DNA from: Yersinia vastinensis
GTDB lineage: Bacteria > Pseudomonadota > Gammaproteobacteria > Enterobacterales > Enterobacteriaceae
Direction: 5' to 3'
NCBI RefSeq assembly: GCF_902726565.1
Contig: NZ_CACVAF010000015.1
Location: 1-64,000, forward strand
DNA length: 64,000 nucleotides
The notes beneath the pieces were generated by a model, which saw nothing but the letters and a program-made list of their open reading frames with translations, was not told the origin of the DNA and ran no database searches. This document shows, one piece after another, positions 1 through 9,753 of this stretch (position 1 is the first letter of the stretch; each line of letters begins with the position of its first letter). Made by a program: the position numbers and the translations under genes.

Positions 1-131
1 CAAATATGCATTCGAACCGAAGTTCAAATGTTTACTGCTTTGGTCACTCTTCAAGACTTTGATATTTCTTCTGCCTGCCGAAACAGGCTTCGATATCGTC
101 TTGCGAGTGCCCACACAGATTGTCTGATAAA

Positions 132-143
132 TTGTTAAAGAGC
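132..143 (-). promoter_or_regulatory. rrn boxA antitermination element
   Basis: The minus strand reads GCTCTTTAACAA, the boxA core bound by NusB/NusE in rRNA antitermination. It lies about 50 bp downstream of the P2 -10 element and is followed by the conserved AATTTATCAGACAATC leader segment. Confidence 0.9.
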
Positions 144-194
144 GTTCGTTACCTGTTTGCCTTGCGGCGAATCTTACGGTAACGCGGGAGGCAG

Positions 195-222
195 ATAATA
201 CGCTTTCCCGCTACAGAGTCAA
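195..222 (-). promoter_or_regulatory. rrn promoter P2
   Basis: On the minus strand TTGACT (217-222) and TATTAT (195-200) are 16 bp apart, about 105 bp downstream of P1. This matches the tandem P1/P2 layout of enterobacterial rRNA operons, in which P2 gives the weaker, more constant transcription. Confidence 0.85.
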
Positions 223-300
223 CCACTTAATTAGTTAATTTCCTCTGTTCTTCCCGGCCACTCTGTGAAGTTGCTCACAGCGCCATGTCGATGGATGCGC

Positions 301-328
301 ATTATAGGGAGCAGCTTCAGAATGGCAA
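301..328 (-). promoter_or_regulatory. rrn promoter P1
   Basis: On the minus strand TTGCCA (323-328) and a perfect TATAAT (301-306) are separated by 16 bp, followed by a GC-rich discriminator beginning GCGCATC. The 16-bp spacer and GC-rich discriminator are typical of rRNA P1 promoters controlled by ppGpp and initiating NTP. An A-rich tract upstream (about 335-350) could act as an UP element. FIS sites would fall in the 3' end of gmhB, but I did not identify them. Confidence 0.88.
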
Positions 329-377
329 GGGTTTATCGTAAAGTTTTTTCCAACTGCTGATTATTTGAACGCAACGA

Positions 378-944
378 CTACTTATGACGCGTTTTTATCG
401 CTTTTGGTAGGTCTGCGAGGCTATTTAGCACCCAATCTGCGCTGGCCTCACCTTCAGCGGTAACAGGCTTGCCGGTGCGAACTAATACTTTAGTACCAAT
501 ATTTGCCGCTATAGCTGCCTGCATATCCTCAATTTTGTCACCGACCATATAAGAAGAAGCCATATCGATGTTCAATTCGCCTTGTGCTTGCAGTAACATA
601 CCTGGCAGTGGCTTACGGCATTCACATGTTTCACGGAACTCCGCTACACTGCCATCGGGATGATGAGGACAGAAATAGATGCCATCCAAATCAACACCAC
701 GATCAGCAAGGGACCAATCCATCCACTCTGTTAGGCTTAAGAATTGCTCTTCGGTAAAGATACCGCGCGCAATGCCCGACTGATTGGTGACCAAAACCAA
801 AGCAAAGCCCATTTCTTTCAATTCACGGCAAGCATCAATAACACCGTCTATAAACTGAAAATTATCAATTTCGTGGACATAACCGTGATCGACATTAATT
901 GTACCATCACGATCTAAAAATATTGCGGGGACGGGCTGAGTCAC
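378..944 (-). CDS. gmhB: D-glycero-beta-D-manno-heptose 1,7-bisphosphate 7-phosphatase
   Basis: GmhB removes the 7-phosphate from heptose 1,7-bisphosphate in the cytoplasmic route to ADP-heptose, the inner-core LPS sugar. The 188-residue protein is a HAD-superfamily phosphatase. The nucleophile motif FLDRDGTIN sits at residues 9-17 with D11 and D13, and VTNQSG is motif II. A Cys/His zinc-binding loop (CPHH...CECRKP) lies in the middle, and VGDKIEDM holds the C-terminal acidic residues. Length matches the family (about 190). The gene ends only 50 bp before the rrn P1 -35 element on the same strand, as at E. coli gmhB-rrnH, and is divergent from metN. Confidence 0.95.
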   Translation of the reverse strand: MTQPVPAIFLDRDGTINVDHGYVHEIDNFQFIDGVIDACRELKEMGFALVLVTNQSGIARGIFTEEQFLSLTEWMDWSLADRGVDLDGIYFCPHHPDGSVAEFRETCECRKPLPGMLLQAQGELNIDMASSYMVGDKIEDMQAAIAANIGTKVLVRTGKPVTAEGEASADWVLNSLADLPKAIKTRHK

Positions 945-1028
945 TTATCTACTCCTGAGGGCTATAAACCTTCTTAGTATCGCATGTTTCATTGCCGATT
1001 GAGAATGGAAGAGAATCAACGTTGTTAG

Positions 1029-1057
1029 TTGACTTAGCCGTCTAGACGCCTTAACAT
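1029..1057 (+). promoter_or_regulatory. metNIQ promoter with embedded MetJ boxes
   Basis: TTGACT (1029-1034) and TAACAT (1052-1057) are separated by 17 bp. The spacer contains two adjacent 8-bp MET boxes, AGCCGTCT (1036-1043) and AGACGCCT (1044-1051), each matching the AGACGTCT consensus at 7 of 8 positions. MetJ-SAM bound there would block RNA polymerase directly, giving repression when methionine is plentiful. E. coli metNIQ is a known MetJ target. The exact start site is inferred. Confidence 0.82.
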
Positions 1058-1130
1058 CCAATCCATACTTTGGTTCTGCTGAAGTTTACTTTTTATCTAG
1101 CCACGGAAATAACGATAAAATAAGAATAAT

Positions 1131-2162
1131 ATGATTAAACTTTCTCACATCAGCAAAGTGTTTCAGCAGGGTTCGCGCACCATTACCGCGCTTTCCGACG
1201 TGACGCTACACGTCCCTGCTGGACAAATTTATGGCGTTATCGGTGCCTCAGGTGCAGGTAAAAGCACACTGATTCGATGCGCCAATATGTTAGAGCGCCC
1301 TACCAGTGGACAAGTTCTGGTCGACGGGCAAGACCTAACCACCTTATCTGAAGGCCAATTAACGCGCGCTCGCCGTCAAATTGGCATGATTTTTCAGCAC
1401 TTTAACTTACTTTCTTCCCGCACAGTGTATGGCAATATCGCATTGCCTCTTGAGCTGGACAATACGCCACGCGCAGATATAAAGAAGAGAGTGACCGAAT
1501 TGCTGGAACTGGTCGGCCTATCCGACAAGCAAGACGCTTACCCGGCTAACCTATCTGGCGGACAGAAACAGCGCGTTGCTATCGCCCGTGCGCTGGCCAG
1601 TAATCCTAAAGTTCTGTTGTGCGATGAAGCCACCAGCGCGCTGGATCCTGCAACTACTCGCTCAATTCTGGAATTGTTAAAAGATATCAACCGCCGTTTG
1701 GGGCTTACCATTTTACTTATCACCCATGAAATGGATGTGGTGAAGCGTATCTGTGACCAAGTGGCCGTTATCAGTGAAGGTAAATTGATTGAAAAGGATA
1801 GCGTCAGCGAAGTGTTCTCTCATCCCAAAACACCGCTGGCCCAACAATTTATCCAATCAACTCTGCATCTGGATATCCCAGAGGATTACGCCCAACGTAT
1901 GACGCAAGAGCCAAGTACAGATAGCGTCCCATTGCTGAAATTGGAATTTACCGGCCAGTCAGTTGATGCACCGTTGATTTCACAAGCCGTGCGTCGCTTT
2001 AATATTGATATCGGTATCCTTAGCTCGCAAATGGATTATGCCGGTGGCGTTAAGTTTGGTGTCATGCTGGCTGAGTTGCATGGCGACAATCAAGATAGCC
2101 TTGCTGCTATTAAGTTCTTGCAAGATCATCATGTAAAAGTAGAGGTTCTAGGTTATGTCTGA
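1131..2162 (+). CDS. metN: Methionine ABC importer ATP-binding protein
   Basis: MetN is the ATPase of the D/L-methionine importer MetNIQ, a peripheral inner-membrane protein that works as a dimer on MetI. Residues 38-46 are the Walker [18 protein letters not shown] at 141-148 is the ABC signature, VLLCDE at 161-166 is Walker B with the catalytic Glu, and LLITHE carries the switch His. The C-terminal part from about residue 265 fits the NIL/ACT-like domain through which methionine inhibits transport. The 343-residue length is standard. The ribosome binding site is weak. The stop overlaps the metI start by 8 bp, indicating translational coupling. Confidence 0.96.
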   Translation: MIKLSHISKVFQQGSRTITALSDVTLHVPAGQIYGVIGASGAGKSTLIRCANMLERPTSGQVLVDGQDLTTLSEGQLTRARRQIGMIFQHFNLLSSRTVYGNIALPLELDNTPRADIKKRVTELLELVGLSDKQDAYPANLSGGQKQRVAIARALASNPKVLLCDEATSALDPATTRSILELLKDINRRLGLTILLITHEMDVVKRICDQVAVISEGKLIEKDSVSEVFSHPKTPLAQQFIQSTLHLDIPEDYAQRMTQEPSTDSVPLLKLEFTGQSVDAPLISQAVRRFNIDIGILSSQMDYAGGVKFGVMLAELHGDNQDSLAAIKFLQDHHVKVEVLGYV

Positions 2163-2808
2163 GGCAATGATGTGGTTAATGGCCCGAGGCGTCTGGGAAA
2201 CTCTAATGATGACCTTTGTATCAGGTTTCTTTGGTTTTGTTCTGGGGTTGCCGGTCGGGGTGCTGTTGTATGTCACCCGCCCCGGGCAAATTATTGCGAA
2301 CAATAAGGTTTACCGGACCCTGTCTGGTGTGGTGAATATCTTCCGCTCCATACCTTTTATTATCTTATTGGTATGGATGATTCCATTCACTCGGATGATC
2401 GTAGGGACATCTATTGGTTTGCAAGCGGCGATTGTACCGTTAACGGTAGGGGCAGCACCCTTTATAGCCCGTATGGTGGAAAATGCTCTGTTGGAGATCC
2501 CATCTGGTTTGGTTGAAGCCGCACGAGCCATGGGCGCAACGCCAATGCAAATCATCAAAAAAGTGTTGTTGCCAGAGGCCCTTCCAGGCTTAGTTAATGC
2601 GGCCACAATTACCTTAATTACCCTAGTAGGCTATTCCGCTATGGGGGGTGCAGTAGGAGCCGGTGGCTTAGGCCAAATCGGTTATCAGTATGGTTACATT
2701 GGTTATAACGCCACTGTAATGAATACCGTATTAGTCTTGTTAGTAATTTTGGTTTATCTGATTCAGTTCAGTGGCGATCGGATCGTAAAAGCCGTTACCC
2801 ACAAATAG
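2155..2808 (+). CDS. metI: Methionine ABC importer permease
   Basis: MetI is the inner-membrane channel subunit of MetNIQ. The 217-residue protein is mostly hydrophobic, with about five membrane segments. It has the permease EAA loop ([10 protein letters not shown], residues 121-130) followed by a basic stretch and LLPEALP, which docks onto MetN. It overlaps metN by 8 bp and is followed 79 bp later by metQ. Length and motifs match the enterobacterial family. Confidence 0.96.
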   Translation: MSEAMMWLMARGVWETLMMTFVSGFFGFVLGLPVGVLLYVTRPGQIIANNKVYRTLSGVVNIFRSIPFIILLVWMIPFTRMIVGTSIGLQAAIVPLTVGAAPFIARMVENALLEIPSGLVEAARAMGATPMQIIKKVLLPEALPGLVNAATITLITLVGYSAMGGAVGAGGLGQIGYQYGYIGYNATVMNTVLVLLVILVYLIQFSGDRIVKAVTHK

Positions 2809-2887
2809 TTGTTGACCATCATAGTGATTAACCAGCGACTGCCTCACACAGCGGCGCATCTTAACGAATGTCTATAGAGGAAGGGAT

Positions 2888-3703
2888 ATGTCTTTAAAAT
2901 TCAAATCGATCGCGGCAGTCAGCGCACTGATTGGTACTCTGGCACTGGTGGGTTGTGGCCCAGCAGAAAAAGATCCAAACCACATTAAAGTGGGCGTTAT
3001 TGTTGGCGCAGAGCAACAAGTGGCAGAAGTGGCTCAAAAAGTCGCAAAAGACAAATATGGTTTGGATGTTGAGCTAGTAACGTTCAACGACTATGTATTA
3101 CCAAACGAAGCTCTGAGCAAAGGTGATATTGACCTGAATGCATTCCAGCATAAGCCTTATTTGGATCAGCAAATTAAAGATCGCGGCTACAAACTGGTCG
3201 CAGTAGGTAACTCATTCGTTTATCCAATTGCGGGTTACTCTAAAAAAATCAAATCCCTAGAAGAACTGCAACCGGGTTCTCAAGTCGCACTGCCAAATGA
3301 TCCAACTAACCTAGGCCGCTCTCTGTTGCTGCTGGAAAAAGTGGGTCTGATTAAACTGAAAGACGGTGTTGGCCTGCTGCCAACCGTGCTGGATGTGGTT
3401 GAGAACCCTAAAAATCTGAAGCTGGTTGAGCTGGAAGCACCTCAGTTACCACGTTCTTTGGATGACCAGCAAATTGCACTGGCAATTATCAATACCACTT
3501 ATGCTAGCCAAATTGGCCTGACCCCTGCTAAAGACGGTCTGTTTGTTGAAGATAAAGAATCACCATACGTCAATCTGATCGTTGCTCGCGAAGATAATAA
3601 GGATGCGGAAAACGTGAAGAAATTCGTTCAGGCTTACCAGTCTGACGAAGTTTACGACGCGGCAAACAAAGCCTTTAACGGCGGTGCAGTTAAAGGTTGG
3701 TAA
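2888..3703 (+). CDS. metQ: Methionine-binding lipoprotein
   Basis: MetQ is the substrate-binding protein of the methionine importer. The N-terminus has a basic start, a hydrophobic run and the lipobox ALVGC, with C23 as the lipidated residue, so the mature protein is anchored in the periplasm. The remainder matches the NlpA/MetQ family (HIKVGVIVGAEQQVAEV, then DIDLNAFQHKPYLDQQ). Length 271 matches E. coli. AGAGGAAGGG just before the ATG is a good ribosome binding site. A strong terminator follows, closing the metNIQ operon. Confidence 0.96.
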   Translation: MSLKFKSIAAVSALIGTLALVGCGPAEKDPNHIKVGVIVGAEQQVAEVAQKVAKDKYGLDVELVTFNDYVLPNEALSKGDIDLNAFQHKPYLDQQIKDRGYKLVAVGNSFVYPIAGYSKKIKSLEELQPGSQVALPNDPTNLGRSLLLLEKVGLIKLKDGVGLLPTVLDVVENPKNLKLVELEAPQLPRSLDDQQIALAIINTTYASQIGLTPAKDGLFVEDKESPYVNLIVAREDNKDAENVKKFVQAYQSDEVYDAANKAFNGGAVKGW

Positions 3704-3766
3704 TTGCTCATTGGCTATTTTACTGAAGACGATGTTTACTGAATTCAGTATTTGCTAAATATATTG

Positions 3767-3797
3767 CAAGACGGGCTATGGCCCGTCTTGTTATTTG
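3767..3797 (+). terminator. Rho-independent terminator after metQ
   Basis: A perfect 10-bp stem (3767-3776 with 3781-3790) with loop TATG is followed by the T-rich TTATTT. It lies 64 bp after the metQ stop. Confidence 0.85.
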
Positions 3798-3851
3798 CAT
3801 AATAGATTGCTTCAATAGCGCCTCTCAAATAAAAAAGGCTGAGGAATTTCT

Positions 3852-4259
3852 ATGCGTGCGTTACCTCTGTGTCTGTTAGCCCTTTCGCTAACCGGATGCT
3901 CCATGCTTCAATCAAAGCCATCCACCACAGACAGCCCGGTTAAGCAACCGCCTCCGGTTATCAAACCCAGCCCTACGGTTGCGCCTCGTCCGGCTCCCGT
4001 CAAACTTTATAAAAGCGCTGAAGAGCTTGTTGGTAAGCCATTCCGCGACTTAGGGGAAGTGTCTGGCGAATCATGTCAGTCTACCGTTCAGGACTCTCCA
4101 CCGAGTATTGCCGCCGCTCGTAAGAGAATGCAGACTCGCGCCTCTTATATGAAAGCCAATGCGGTATTATTGCACCAATGTGAAATACTGAGTGGCGTCC
4201 CCGGCTGCTATCAGCAAGCTGTGTGTCAGGGATCGGCCCTGAATGTTTCTTCAAAATGA
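3852..4259 (+). CDS. rcsF: Outer membrane lipoprotein RcsF, sensor of the Rcs envelope stress phosphorelay
   Basis: RcsF reports outer-membrane and peptidoglycan damage to the Rcs phosphorelay through IgaA. The 135-residue protein starts with a lipoprotein signal ending in LTGC (C16). A proline-rich linker (residues about 25-50) follows, then a folded domain with four cysteines in the second half (SC, HQC, PGC, AVC) that form the two non-consecutive disulfides known in this family. The stop overlaps the trmO start as ATGA, so the two genes are probably co-translated. E. coli keeps the same pair between metQ and proS. Confidence 0.94.
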   Translation: MRALPLCLLALSLTGCSMLQSKPSTTDSPVKQPPPVIKPSPTVAPRPAPVKLYKSAEELVGKPFRDLGEVSGESCQSTVQDSPPSIAAARKRMQTRASYMKANAVLLHQCEILSGVPGCYQQAVCQGSALNVSSK

Positions 4260-4963
4260 GTACATTTTCCTTTAATCAGATTGGTGTTATTCGCTCGCCC
4301 TATAAAGAAAAGTTTGCAGTCCCGCGGCAGCCCGGTCTGATTGAAGATGGTGGTGGTGAATTACAACTTTTGGCTCCCTATAACCAGCCAGAAGCTGTTC
4401 GAGGCTTGTCAGGTTTCAGCCACTTATGGGTGATATTTATTTTTCACCAAACCATGGAAGGTGGCTGGCGTCCAACAGTGCGCCCCCCCCGCCTGGGAGG
4501 CAATACCCGGATGGGCGTCTTTGCTACCCGCTCCACATTTCGCCCAAATCCAATCGGGATGTCTCTGATTGAGTTAAAAGCAGTGCGCTGCCAAGGTGGC
4601 GAGGTGATTTTGGAGCTAGGTAGCTTAGATCTGGTTGATGGCACGCCAGTGATTGATATCAAACCCTATTTGCCATTCGCTGAGAGCCAGCCACTGGCGC
4701 GAGCCGGTTTTGCTCAAACGGCACCAGATACCGATATGCAGGTTTGTTTTTCTATCACCGCAGAGCAGCAATTAACCCAGCAACAACAACGTTATCCATA
4801 TTTGCGGCGTTTTATTACTCAGGTTTTGGCCCAAGACCCACGCCCAGCCTACCGTAAGGAAGATAACGAAAGCCGTGAATATGCGGTTTTGCTGTTGGAA
4901 TTTAATGTGCGCTGGCGAGTTATTGGTCGCCAAACGGAAGTGTTATCAATCGACCACTGCTAA
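4256..4963 (+). CDS. trmO: tRNA (N6-threonylcarbamoyladenosine-37-N6)-methyltransferase
   Basis: TrmO (YaeB/TsaA family) methylates t6A37 of threonine tRNAs to m6t6A using SAM. The ATG at 4256 overlaps the rcsF TGA and gives 235 residues, the family length; an earlier in-frame start at 4223 would add 11 residues inside rcsF and is rejected. The N-terminus FNQIGVIRSPYKEKF and the segment FATRSTFRPNPIGMS are hallmark motifs of the beta-barrel TrmO fold. The C-terminal part is less conserved. Confidence 0.93.
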   Translation: MSTFSFNQIGVIRSPYKEKFAVPRQPGLIEDGGGELQLLAPYNQPEAVRGLSGFSHLWVIFIFHQTMEGGWRPTVRPPRLGGNTRMGVFATRSTFRPNPIGMSLIELKAVRCQGGEVILELGSLDLVDGTPVIDIKPYLPFAESQPLARAGFAQTAPDTDMQVCFSITAEQQLTQQQQRYPYLRRFITQVLAQDPRPAYRKEDNESREYAVLLLEFNVRWRVIGRQTEVLSIDHC

Positions 4964-4981
4964 ATTTCGCCATGCTCTCTT

Positions 4982-5008
4982 TTGACAACCCGTACTCACT
5001 GGTAAACT
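4982..5008 (+). promoter_or_regulatory. Candidate promoter of proS
   Basis: A perfect TTGACA (4982-4987) is followed after 15 bp by TAAACT (5003-5008). The spacer is short, so the -10 assignment is tentative. It lies about 60 bp before proS in a gene-free gap. Confidence 0.45.
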
Positions 5009-5067
5009 AAACCACTTTTTACTTTTTTGGCTGCCTCTACTTGCAGTGCTAATGGAACCAAAACATC

Positions 5068-6786
5068 ATGCGTACTAGCCAATATTTGCTCTCCACTCTG
5101 AAGGAGACACCTGCTGATGCTGAAGTGATCAGTCACCAACTGATGCTCCGCGCCGGGATGATCCGTAAACTGGCCTCGGGTCTTTACACTTGGTTGCCGA
5201 CCGGGGTTCGAGTGTTGAAGAAAGTCGAAAACATCGTGCGCGAAGAGATGAATAACGCCGGTGCTATCGAAGTGTCAATGCCCGTCGTCCAGCCAGCTGA
5301 CTTGTGGCAAGAGAGTGGGCGCTGGGAACAGTATGGCCCTGAGTTGCTACGTTTCGTTGATCGCGGCGAGCGCCCTTTTGTACTCGGCCCAACACACGAA
5401 GAAGTAATAACCGATCTGATTCGCGGTGAGATCAACTCTTACAAACAGCTGCCGCTGAATTTCTTCCAAATCCAGACCAAGTTCCGTGATGAAGTTCGCC
5501 CACGCTTTGGCGTAATGCGTGCACGCGAGTTCCTGATGAAAGATGCTTATTCTTTCCACACCACTCAGGAATCGCTACAGGAGACTTACGACGCGATGTA
5601 CGCCGCTTACAGTAAGATCTTCGAGCGTATGGATCTGAATTTCCGTGCAGTATTAGCCGATACCGGTTCAATCGGTGGTAGCGCATCCCACGAATTCCAA
5701 GTGCTGGCAGAAAGTGGCGAGGATGATATCGTCTTCTCAACCGGTTCTGACTATGCCGCTAACATCGAGTTTGCTGAAGCACTGGCACCTTCTGAACCTC
5801 GTGCAGCCGCCACGCAAGAATTGCGCATCGTTGATACCCCGAATGCAAAAACCATTGCTGCACTCGTCGAGCAATTCGAACTGCCAGTCGAGAAAACAGT
5901 GAAAACGTTGATGGTGCATGCCCATGAAGAGAGCGGCCATAAACTGGTGGCTCTGCTGGTGCGTGGTGATCATGAGCTAAATGAAATCAAAGCTGAAAAG
6001 CTGCCGCAAGTTGCCAAACCGCTGACATTTGCCACCGAAGAAGAAATTCGCGCTATCGTGGGTGCAGGTCCTGGTTCTTTGGGTCCGGTTAATCTACCAA
6101 TGCCTATCGTAATTGACCGTAGTGTTGCGGTCATGAGCGATTTTGGGGCTGGTGCCAATATCGACGACAAACATTACTTTGGCATTAACTGGGAACGTGA
6201 CTTACCACTGCCGCAGGTTGCCGATTTACGTAATGTTGTTGAAGGTGATATCAGCCCAGACGGCAAAGGTACACTGCAAATCAAACGCGGTATCGAAGTG
6301 GGCCATATCTTCCAGCTTGGCACTAAATACTCGGAAGCAATGAAAGCCACAGTTCAAGGTGAAGATGGCCGTAACCAAGTAATGACCATGGGTTGTTACG
6401 GTATCGGGGTATCTCGCGTGGTTGCGGCTGCAATTGAACAAAATCATGATGACCGTGGCATTATTTGGCCAGATGCGATTGCGCCATTCCAAGTCGCTAT
6501 CTTGCCAATGAATATGCATAAATCTTTCCGTGTCAAAGAACTGGCAGAAGAGCTGTATACCATCCTGCGCTCCCATGGTATCGATGTGATTCTCGACGAC
6601 CGCAAAGAACGCCCAGGGGTGATGTTTGCTGATATGGAGTTGATTGGTGTGCCACATAATATCGTTATTGGCGATCGCAATCTCGACAGTGAAGAAGTGG
6701 AATACAAAAATCGCCGTGTTGGTGAGAAACAGATGATTAAAACCAGTGAAATTGTTGATTTCCTACTGAGCCAAATCAAACGTTAA
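5068..6786 (+). CDS. proS: Prolyl-tRNA synthetase
   Basis: ProS charges tRNA-Pro with proline in the cytoplasm. At 572 residues it is the bacterial long form of this class II synthetase. The N-terminal catalytic segments include [15 protein letters not shown] and [20 protein letters not shown] (motif 2). The inserted editing domain, which clears Ala-tRNA-Pro, occupies roughly residues 225-400. Then come GCYGIGVSR (motif 3) and the C-terminal anticodon-binding domain with [18 protein letters not shown]. Its own promoter candidate precedes it and a strong terminator follows. Confidence 0.97.
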   Translation: MRTSQYLLSTLKETPADAEVISHQLMLRAGMIRKLASGLYTWLPTGVRVLKKVENIVREEMNNAGAIEVSMPVVQPADLWQESGRWEQYGPELLRFVDRGERPFVLGPTHEEVITDLIRGEINSYKQLPLNFFQIQTKFRDEVRPRFGVMRAREFLMKDAYSFHTTQESLQETYDAMYAAYSKIFERMDLNFRAVLADTGSIGGSASHEFQVLAESGEDDIVFSTGSDYAANIEFAEALAPSEPRAAATQELRIVDTPNAKTIAALVEQFELPVEKTVKTLMVHAHEESGHKLVALLVRGDHELNEIKAEKLPQVAKPLTFATEEEIRAIVGAGPGSLGPVNLPMPIVIDRSVAVMSDFGAGANIDDKHYFGINWERDLPLPQVADLRNVVEGDISPDGKGTLQIKRGIEVGHIFQLGTKYSEAMKATVQGEDGRNQVMTMGCYGIGVSRVVAAAIEQNHDDRGIIWPDAIAPFQVAILPMNMHKSFRVKELAEELYTILRSHGIDVILDDRKERPGVMFADMELIGVPHNIVIGDRNLDSEEVEYKNRRVGEKQMIKTSEIVDFLLSQIKR

Positions 6787-6804
6787 TTCGCCAAGACAGA
6801 TGAC

Positions 6805-6838
6805 AAAAAGCCCTGTATCAAACAGGGCTTTTTTTATT
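6805..6838 (+). terminator. Rho-independent terminator after proS
   Basis: An AGCCCTGT/ACAGGGCT stem (6809-6816 with 6822-6829) has A residues upstream and a run of seven T downstream. It may also serve the convergent nlpE, because the A run at 6805-6808 gives Ts on the minus strand. Confidence 0.88.
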
Positions 6839-6882
6839 TACATCATTCACTGCTGGCAAACAGCCGAGGCGATATTCATGGA

Positions 6883-7569
6883 CTATTTGCTATCGCAGTT
6901 TTTCCCGGCAATAAACTTAATTTCGCCATCTGGAATCATAGATTTATCCCATTGCCCGTCTTCCATTGATGGACGCATACCAAAATGACCTTTTAATGTC
7001 AGGAAAACCGGCTCTCCGGCATTTTTCTGCGCATTCATATAGCCATTTTCCAACTCAATATTATTATCTACTGCGAAGCGCCGACCTGTTGCACAGTCGG
7101 TAAATTGCGCGGCATCAGCCATATAAACATACATACCACGCAAGGGAATTGGTGTTGCGGGCAAAGCTTCGTTTGGCGTCAGCTGATAATTTAGTGAGGA
7201 CTTAATCGGCAGACCCTGCTGATCCATCATTTCCAGATTATTGCCTACCGGATGAAAATAACGTTTCTCGCCCTGAGTGTTCGTTAACACCAGCTTATCG
7301 GCAGTACGCGCCCATTTCCCGTGGTCCGAGAAGACCCGATTGCCCTCTTTGGTACCCAGATAAGTTTCCTGCAATACGAAAGTACCGTCAGCGTCTAAGA
7401 ACAGTGATGTCGCTAATCCACTACAGTCAGCACAAGGTAAAACTCCCTGATAACTTTGCAACATAGGTTGTAAATCTTGCTCAACCGGCTGATATCGATT
7501 ATTACAACCTAATAATGACAGCGCACCTACTGCCAAAAACAGCGTTATTGTTAATTTACTCACAGTCAT
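6883..7569 (-). CDS. nlpE: Outer membrane lipoprotein NlpE (copper homeostasis, Cpx-activating)
   Basis: NlpE is an envelope lipoprotein that activates the CpxAR stress response when it fails to reach the outer membrane, during surface contact, or when its disulfides are not formed. The 228-residue protein has a lipoprotein signal with lipobox SLLGC (C22). The N-terminal CxxC pair is PCADC (C46, C49). Two further cysteines near the C-terminus (FTDC and KNC) would form the redox-sensing second disulfide. Order proS > < nlpE-arfB-yaeQ matches E. coli. The gene converges on proS. Confidence 0.92.
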   Translation of the reverse strand: MTVSKLTITLFLAVGALSLLGCNNRYQPVEQDLQPMLQSYQGVLPCADCSGLATSLFLDADGTFVLQETYLGTKEGNRVFSDHGKWARTADKLVLTNTQGEKRYFHPVGNNLEMMDQQGLPIKSSLNYQLTPNEALPATPIPLRGMYVYMADAAQFTDCATGRRFAVDNNIELENGYMNAQKNAGEPVFLTLKGHFGMRPSMEDGQWDKSMIPDGEIKFIAGKNCDSK

Positions 7570-7645
7570 TCTCCCATACTGTGGTCATAAATAAGGAATG
7601 AGGTTGCCCCGTCACAATGCATAACATGCAGGCCCGATATGAGCC

Positions 7646-8062
7646 TCACTCCTGATGTATTTTACCGCGCAGCGCTTTTGTCGCCCCTTTGCGGACTTTA
7701 CTTTCAACTCGCCTTATTTTTGAGCCTTTCGTTGGTTTTGTCGCACGGCGTGTTTTTTCCACTACCATTGCTTGGCGAATTAACGCCACCAACCGGGCCA
7801 ATGCAGCCTCACGGTTCATGTCCTGACTGCGATATTCCTGCGCTTTGATAATGATGACCCCTTCAGCGGTCATCAAATGACTATTTAGCGATAATAACCT
7901 TTCTTTATAATACTCTGGCAGGCTTGATGCCTTAATGTCAAAGCGCAAATGGATAGCCGTTGAGGTTTTATTAACATGCTGCCCGCCTGCACCCTGAGCC
8001 CGAATTGCCGTCAGTTCAATCTCGCTGTCGGGTAGGCTGACATTATTAGATATAATTAACAC
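7646..8062 (-). CDS. arfB: Alternative ribosome-rescue factor B (peptidyl-tRNA hydrolase)
   Basis: ArfB (YaeJ) enters ribosomes stalled on truncated mRNA and hydrolyses the peptidyl-tRNA. The 138-residue protein has the release-factor catalytic GGQ at residues 26-28 within [12 protein letters not shown]. Its tail from about residue 100 is very rich in Lys and Arg, the part that occupies the empty mRNA channel. It starts 2 bp after the yaeQ stop, so the two are probably one transcript. Confidence 0.95.
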   Translation of the reverse strand: MLIISNNVSLPDSEIELTAIRAQGAGGQHVNKTSTAIHLRFDIKASSLPEYYKERLLSLNSHLMTAEGVIIIKAQEYRSQDMNREAALARLVALIRQAMVVEKTRRATKPTKGSKIRRVESKVRKGATKALRGKIHQE

Positions 8063-8064
8063 GC

Positions 8065-8613
8065 TTATTGCTCACTGCCTTGCCACTCATCAAAACTGAT
8101 TTCCAGACTATTCTGAGCATCTGATAACCAAATAGTTCCCTCTTGCAGCGTAGCCTGTAATGACATGTTGCGGTTAGACAGCGCGGCCAACTTTGCCATC
8201 TGTTCATCATTGAGGAAACGTACACGGAGATTTGCATGCCCGGATAATTTATCCTGAATCTGCGGCCACCACACTTTAGCTGCCCGTTCACTGTAGGCAT
8301 AGAGCACGACTTGCTGTGACTGATTACAGGCTTTGCGCAGTCTCTTTTCTTCAGGAAGCCCCAGTTCGACCCATAATTCGATGCCATTGTGATCGTTATG
8401 ACGCCAAATTTCTGGCTCATCATCAGCACTCAACCCCTTGGTGAACAACAAACGCTCATCCGCATGACAAATCCATGCTAATAAACGCAGCATCATGCGC
8501 TGATCGGTTTCTGATGGGTGCTGTGCGATAGTCAGGTTAACATCCTGAAAAAAATTACGATCCATATCGGCGATGTTAACGGCAGCTTTATGGATGGTTG
8601 CTTTTAGTGCCAT
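8065..8613 (-). CDS. yaeQ: YaeQ family protein
   Basis: The 182-residue protein is a full-length member of the YaeQ family, whose structure resembles the PD-(D/E)XK nuclease fold. Its cellular role is unsettled; an old report links it to suppression of RfaH loss. Recognisable segments are the N-terminus [20 protein letters not shown] and the C-terminus [18 protein letters not shown]. No signal peptide or membrane segment is seen. It heads the yaeQ-arfB pair, with nlpE 76 bp beyond arfB. Confidence 0.9.
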   Translation of the reverse strand: MALKATIHKAAVNIADMDRNFFQDVNLTIAQHPSETDQRMMLRLLAWICHADERLLFTKGLSADDEPEIWRHNDHNGIELWVELGLPEEKRLRKACNQSQQVVLYAYSERAAKVWWPQIQDKLSGHANLRVRFLNDEQMAKLAALSNRNMSLQATLQEGTIWLSDAQNSLEISFDEWQGSEQ

Positions 8614-8818
8614 GAGTGACCTCTTAATTATCTGGCGAGTAGTGTACTTGATTAGGTCTGCCAGCAGCCAGCCAACCGTGCATAAAGAGAGTTATTAGTG
8701 TCATCAATACTAAAAAGAAACCTTCGCTTTCACTCTAATATCTCCCCCACTCCTGTGCTATAGTCCTTATAAGTTCAGAGTTTATCTTCGTAGCTTGACA
8801 GTGTGACGTTTCCATTGA

Positions 8819-9302
<484 letters not shown>

Positions 9303-9320
9303 CTTCTGCAACTTATACTG

Positions 9321-9349
9321 ACGGGCCACTGAAAAGCGGCCCGTTTTTG
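9321..9349 (+). terminator. Rho-independent terminator after rof
   Basis: An ACGGGCC/GGCCCGT stem (9321-9327 with 9338-9344) is followed by TTTTTG. An intrinsic terminator suits a gene whose product inhibits Rho. Confidence 0.85.
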
Positions 9350-9416
9350 TATCTTGACTTCTCACCGCGATAAAGCCCGATTCATCATTATCCAACTCTT
9401 TCTATAACTTCAAATG

Positions 9417-9731
9417 CTATGGCTTCAGACTGGCATAATAGGCGGCCAGATCCGAAAAATCCTCATCAGATAAATTAGAGACATAAGCTCGCATTACTTC
9501 AGCCTGCCCCCCGGTACGGTTGCCTTTCTTATAGGCGGCCAGTGACTGCTCGAGATAGACAGCATTTTGCCCCGCCAGACTGGGATACATCGGCACGGAG
9601 GTTTTGCCATTCATACCATGGCAAGCAACACAAGTGGCTGATTTTGCCCGACCCGCTTCGATATCATTTTTGGCCAGCGCTGAAAAGCTACACAAGCCTA
9701 ACACCACTAAACTGACGACTAATTTCATCAT
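9417..9731 (-). CDS. Small periplasmic class I cytochrome c (c553-like)
   Basis: The 104-residue protein has a Sec signal peptide with likely cleavage after ALA (residue 20). It has one haem c site, CVACH (C34, C37, H38), and a Met in [16 protein letters not shown] that fits the distal haem ligand. Motifs and size match the small single-haem c553/c5-like cytochromes that shuttle electrons in the periplasm. The partner oxidase or dehydrogenase cannot be told: no redox enzyme is adjacent. It sits between rof and tilS, where E. coli K-12 has no such gene. It is 22 bp downstream of tilS on the same strand and could be read from it or from its own promoter. Confidence 0.88.
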   Translation of the reverse strand: MMKLVVSLVVLGLCSFSALAKNDIEAGRAKSATCVACHGMNGKTSVPMYPSLAGQNAVYLEQSLAAYKKGNRTGGQAEVMRAYVSNLSDEDFSDLAAYYASLKP

Positions 9732-9753
9732 TGCTCCTCAAAAATAAACGACT

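Larger units (their letters stand above)
1..294 (-). promoter_or_regulatory. Leader region of an rRNA operon (16S gene just outside the window)
   Basis: This stretch has no protein gene. Read on the minus strand it is the transcribed leader of an rrn operon: it follows two strong promoters, contains boxA, and after boxA carries the GACAATCTGTGTGGGCACTC block typical of enterobacterial rrn leaders. The 16S gene should begin a few tens of bases beyond position 1. In E. coli gmhB also precedes an rRNA operon (rrnH), so the neighbour agrees. Which rrn copy this is cannot be told without the rest of the operon. Confidence 0.9.

Noticed and set aside
7639-7848. Plus-strand 69-codon hydrophobic open frame
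   Set aside because: Antisense to arfB, whose GGQ motif and length are clear.
9417-9731. Cytochrome c gene as part of a new redox operon with tilS or rof
   Set aside because: Neighbours are tRNA modification and Rho regulation genes with no redox link; adjacency looks incidental.
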